A program made the translations under genes and the position numbers. From Fidelibacterota bacterium (GTDB lineage Bacteria > Fidelibacterota > Fidelibacteria > Fidelibacterales > Fidelibacteraceae), in the NCBI GenBank assembly GCA_029931905.1, contig JAOZRH010000113.1:1-6553 (forward strand): a DNA stretch of 6,553 bases. The letters run 5' to 3'. Of the stretch, positions 4,671 through 6,553 are shown in pieces. Below the pieces are notes generated by a model. It saw only the letters and a program-made list of their open reading frames with translations, ran no database searches and was not told the DNA's origin. The stretch's first letter is position 1. Each line of letters opens with the position of its first letter.

Positions 4671-6313
4671 AGCAAAAAACAATCTTCAAAAATATAATTC
4701 TTATGCATGTCGATACTGAATGGAATAATACATTGATATATGATATAAAAAATTATAATGTTGTTGAATTTTTCTATATTTGGTATTTTATTTCTCAATA
4801 TTAAATAATATTCTAAAGTATTAATATTATCTTTTTGAATTATATTTGTATTCAATACTTCTTTACTTAATAAATCAAATAATTTGAGTACACTATTAGG
4901 AATGTTGATTTTATTCGGTTCTAAAGTTAACATTATTGTTGGGTCTTTAATATATTTTAAAATTAAATCATAACTCTCTGTTGTGATTTTATTAGATTTA
5001 TTAATCTTATATTCCAAGAATTCGTATTCTTTAATTTGATTAGTGTGAATATTTTTTAAATTAAACAGATTTTGGCTTATATCTTTTCTAGGTGAGTTGT
5101 TAATGAGATTTTTAATATTCAAAGTTTTAAAATTTGAAATTGGTAATTTTATAATTTGTTCTTTTTGTTCTCTCAACCCAGATAGAATTTCTTTAATAAA
5201 TGTGTCAGCATCGATACTTTTAAGGTGATCAAATTTTTCACCTAATTTTTTAATTTTATCAATAGTTTCTTGATTATTGTCATTATCTGAACTTTTAATA
5301 AATTTAAATTTAATTCTATCCTTAAATCCGACTAATATTTTATTTTTAGCAATAGCATTGTTGATTAGACTTTCTTGGATTTGAATATTATTTAATATTT
5401 CATAAAGTTTATTTAGTGTGTATTCTCTATAATATTCTAGAAATAATCTAATACAATAGAGTAAGATCAAATTACTGATTAAAAATAAAAATATTCTACT
5501 ATAGTTAAATCTTTCATCTAAACACATTTGTAGAAGTTTTAATAAAACGTGATTTATATTGTCAATATTTAATTCATTTTGATTATTTAATATTAGACTA
5601 TTTAGATACGTGTAATCAATCCCATATGAGTTAATAAATAAATCACCACAATACAAAGTATTATCTTCAAATTTTATTGTATTCTTATTAATGATGTGAT
5701 AATTAAATAATTGATTAACTAAAAACATTTTTATAGAAGTGTTTAGACATAATTCAAATATTTCGTCTATTTCATTTCTTGGTGTTTCTTTGATAACAAT
5801 AGATTTATTGTTTTGAACTTCATTGTTAACTACAACTTCTTTATTATTTTCTTTTTCAATTAAATTTGTTAATTGTAATCGAATCACAGATTCCATAAAA
5901 CTGTAATTGCTACAAAAAGCTTGAACAAATTTATAGATTTTTCTTAAAATTTCCGCCGTTATAGTAACTTCTAATTCATCAAAGAATTTGTATTTTACCA
6001 AGAAATTATCATCGTTGTTTTTAATCTGGTCTAAAAATATTTTTAGATTTTTTTCAAATTTTTCACTCTCATTTAAGTTAAAATATTTTTTGCAAGTTAA
6101 TTCGTTACTTATAGTTTTTAATAAATTTCTATTAGTTGGATTTTCAATACAATTGTTGTAAATATTTTCTAATATTTGTCGATCATCATTTAATATTCGA
6201 CAACATTCAATAAATAATTCTAAATTCTCTAATTTTTTTTCTACACCTATTTTAAGAATGTAGTATGAAACATTTTCAACAACTATGAAAAAATTTCTAC
6301 AAGATAATTCGAT
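4667..6313 (-). CDS. Large orphan protein, about 548 aa, apparent ATC start
   Basis: I do not recognise this protein. The frame is stop-free from 6379 to the TGA at 4667. The only ordinary start in its N-terminal part is a TTG at 6001 with no ribosome-binding site. A perfect AAGGAGGT (6320-6327) sits 7 nt before an in-frame ATC at 6313, and the extra 104 residues read like normal protein (IELSCRNFFIVVENVSYYIL...). I therefore place the start at ATC 6313. The protein is Asn/Ile/Lys-rich and mostly helical. One hydrophobic run at about 272-293 (IFLFLISNLILLYCIRLFL) may be a membrane span, and a second lies near 519-533 (NNIIIFYIIYQCIIPF). An Asn/Val/Lys-rich linker (about 155-178) separates an N-terminal domain from the rest. 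It is first in its operon and overlaps the following gene. Confidence 0.78.
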   Translation of the reverse strand: MELSCRNFFIVVENVSYYILKIGVEKKLENLELFIECCRILNDDRQILENIYNNCIENPTNRNLLKTISNELTCKKYFNLNESEKFEKNLKIFLDQIKNNDDNFLVKYKFFDELEVTITAEILRKIYKFVQAFCSNYSFMESVIRLQLTNLIEKENNKEVVVNNEVQNNKSIVIKETPRNEIDEIFELCLNTSIKMFLVNQLFNYHIINKNTIKFEDNTLYCGDLFINSYGIDYTYLNSLILNNQNELNIDNINHVLLKLLQMCLDERFNYSRIFLFLISNLILLYCIRLFLEYYREYTLNKLYEILNNIQIQESLINNAIAKNKILVGFKDRIKFKFIKSSDNDNNQETIDKIKKLGEKFDHLKSIDADTFIKEILSGLREQKEQIIKLPISNFKTLNIKNLINNSPRKDISQNLFNLKNIHTNQIKEYEFLEYKINKSNKITTESYDLILKYIKDPTIMLTLEPNKINIPNSVLKLFDLLSKEVLNTNIIQKDNINTLEYYLILRNKIPNIEKFNNIIIFYIIYQCIIPFSIDMHKNYIFEDCFLL

Positions 6314-6319
6314 TTTTAT

Positions 6320-6327
6320 ACCTCCTT
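6320..6327 (-). promoter_or_regulatory. Perfect Shine-Dalgarno AAGGAGGT before an ATC codon
   Basis: The strongest ribosome-binding site in the window lies on the minus strand here. No ATG, GTG or usable TTG follows at the right distance. The codon at 7 nt spacing is ATC (6311-6313), in frame with the long open frame. This site decides the start call of the large orphan gene. Confidence 0.7.
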
Positions 6328-6376
6328 CTTTTGTTGATAGGAAATAGAAAGTTGTGAAACATTCAACGTGAATATT

Positions 6377-6384
6377 TCTTTATA
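6377..6384 (-). promoter_or_regulatory. Candidate promoter motif TATAAAGA
   Basis: TTATAAAGAAATATT lies between the terminator at 6410-6452 and the large orphan gene, giving a leader of roughly 55-65 nt. The same TTATAAAGA appears after the transglycosylase gene. No TTGACA-like -35 is visible at 16-18 nt upstream, so a late-type promoter or extended AT-rich -10 is the better reading. Confidence 0.35.
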
Positions 6385-6402
6385 ATTTACGATAAATATA
6401 AA

Positions 6403-6475
6403 AACTTCTAAAAAAAGTAATTGGCTAGAAGTATTTCAACTTCTAGCCAATTTTATAATATGTAAACTTCTAGAA
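6403..6475. repeat. Three AACTTCTA repeats around a terminator
   Basis: On the plus strand AACTTCTA occurs at 6403-6410, 6438-6445 and 6465-6472. Its complement forms part of the left arm of the terminator (6426-6432), and TTCTAGAA at 6468-6475 is a palindrome. The outer copies could form alternative pairings with the terminator arms. This may be simple sequence drift or a regulatory refolding element. Confidence 0.4.
6410..6452 (-). terminator. Intrinsic terminator of the gene entering from the right
   Basis: A perfect 14-bp stem (AATTGGCTAGAAGT with ACTTCTAGCCAATT, 6419-6432 and 6439-6452) with a 6-nt loop is followed on the minus strand by ACTTTTTTT. It starts 23 nt after the stop of the partial gene at the right edge. 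A shorter U-tract on the plus side (TTTTATAA) would make it weakly bidirectional, but no plus-strand gene points at it. Confidence 0.88.
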
Positions 6476-6553
6476 CTACTTTCGTGGTTCGGTTTTTTCG
6501 GTGGTTTCTAAAAGATTGTTGACAAGTTCATATGTGTAAAAAATTTTTAGATC
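6476..6553 (-). CDS. C-terminal end of an unidentified protein (25 residues visible)
   Basis: From the right edge one minus frame reads 25 sense codons (DLKIFYTYELVNNLLETTEK then TEPRK) and stops with TAG at 6476. The other two minus frames hit stops within nine codons. A strong terminator follows shortly after, which is what a gene end would show. The piece is too short to identify. The phase relative to the left part of the gene cannot be checked in this window. Confidence 0.6.
   Translation of the reverse strand, partial: DLKIFYTYELVNNLLETTEKTEPRK

Noticed and set aside
4671..4682. TTG at 4682 as start of the 72-aa protein
   Set aside because: ATG at 4670 overlaps the previous stop as ATGA, which matches other junctions in the operon; the TTG has no ribosome-binding site.
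5950..5960. ACGGCGGA recurring near the HU-like start, inside the large orphan gene, and similar to the terminator stem at 2870
   Set aside because: The three contexts are unrelated (ribosome-binding region, coding sequence, hairpin arm) and the shared core is short, so I treat it as coincidence.
4667..6001. TTG at 6001 as the start of the large orphan protein
   Set aside because: There is no ribosome-binding site before it, and the frame continues upstream without a stop to a perfect Shine-Dalgarno followed by ATC.
1..6553. Transfer RNA genes, CRISPR arrays, insertion sequences or attachment sites
   Set aside because: I looked for cloverleaf-like segments, regularly spaced repeats, transposase motifs and long terminal repeats on both strands and saw none.

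Overview
This AT-rich window reads as part of a tailed-phage (or phage-derived element) genome. Every supported gene is on the minus strand, packed nose to tail with short gaps or ATGA-type overlaps, and transcription units are split by intrinsic terminators. Most products are small proteins that I do not recognise. The recognisable ones fit a phage: an HU/IHF-like DNA-binding protein, a membrane-anchored lytic transglycosylase, a small GcrA/Myb-like helix-turn-helix protein, a SWIM-type zinc-binding candidate and a putative lipoprotein. Many genes have clear GGAG-type Shine-Dalgarno (SD) sequences. The lipoprotein and the transglycosylase suggest a host with peptidoglycan, and possibly an outer membrane. 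I cannot name the host or phage group.

Layout, in transcription order (right to left). 6553-6476 is the C-terminal tail of a gene entering from the right, ended by a strong terminator (stem 6419-6452). The next unit begins near a TATAAAGA motif (6377-6384). It holds a large orphan protein whose frame extends about 104 codons upstream of any ordinary start codon, to a perfect SD followed by ATC (4667-6313). Then come two small related proteins (4452-4670, 4203-4448), a predicted lipoprotein (3807-4193), a coiled-coil protein (3585-3797) and two overlapping orphans (3239-3595, 2910-3242). This unit ends at a perfect 11-bp terminator (2864-2899).

The second unit carries an 84-aa orphan (2555-2809), the helix-turn-helix protein (2327-2542) and the lytic transglycosylase (1657-2298). 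It is followed by an unusual 200-bp stretch. That stretch contains a TATAAAGA motif, a long hairpin (1587-1620), a possible 11-codon gene with a G-rich ribosome-binding site (1523-1558) and a terminator whose 3' arm resembles the anti-SD sequence (1482-1516).

The third unit has the SWIM-like protein (874-1455), a 101-aa orphan (549-854) and the HU-like protein (1-531), which runs off the left edge. The likely joint themes are virion or DNA-packaging-associated proteins on the left, cell-wall degradation in the middle and a block of orphan small proteins on the right. Only the enzyme and the DNA-binding folds are supported by motifs; the rest is inference from position.
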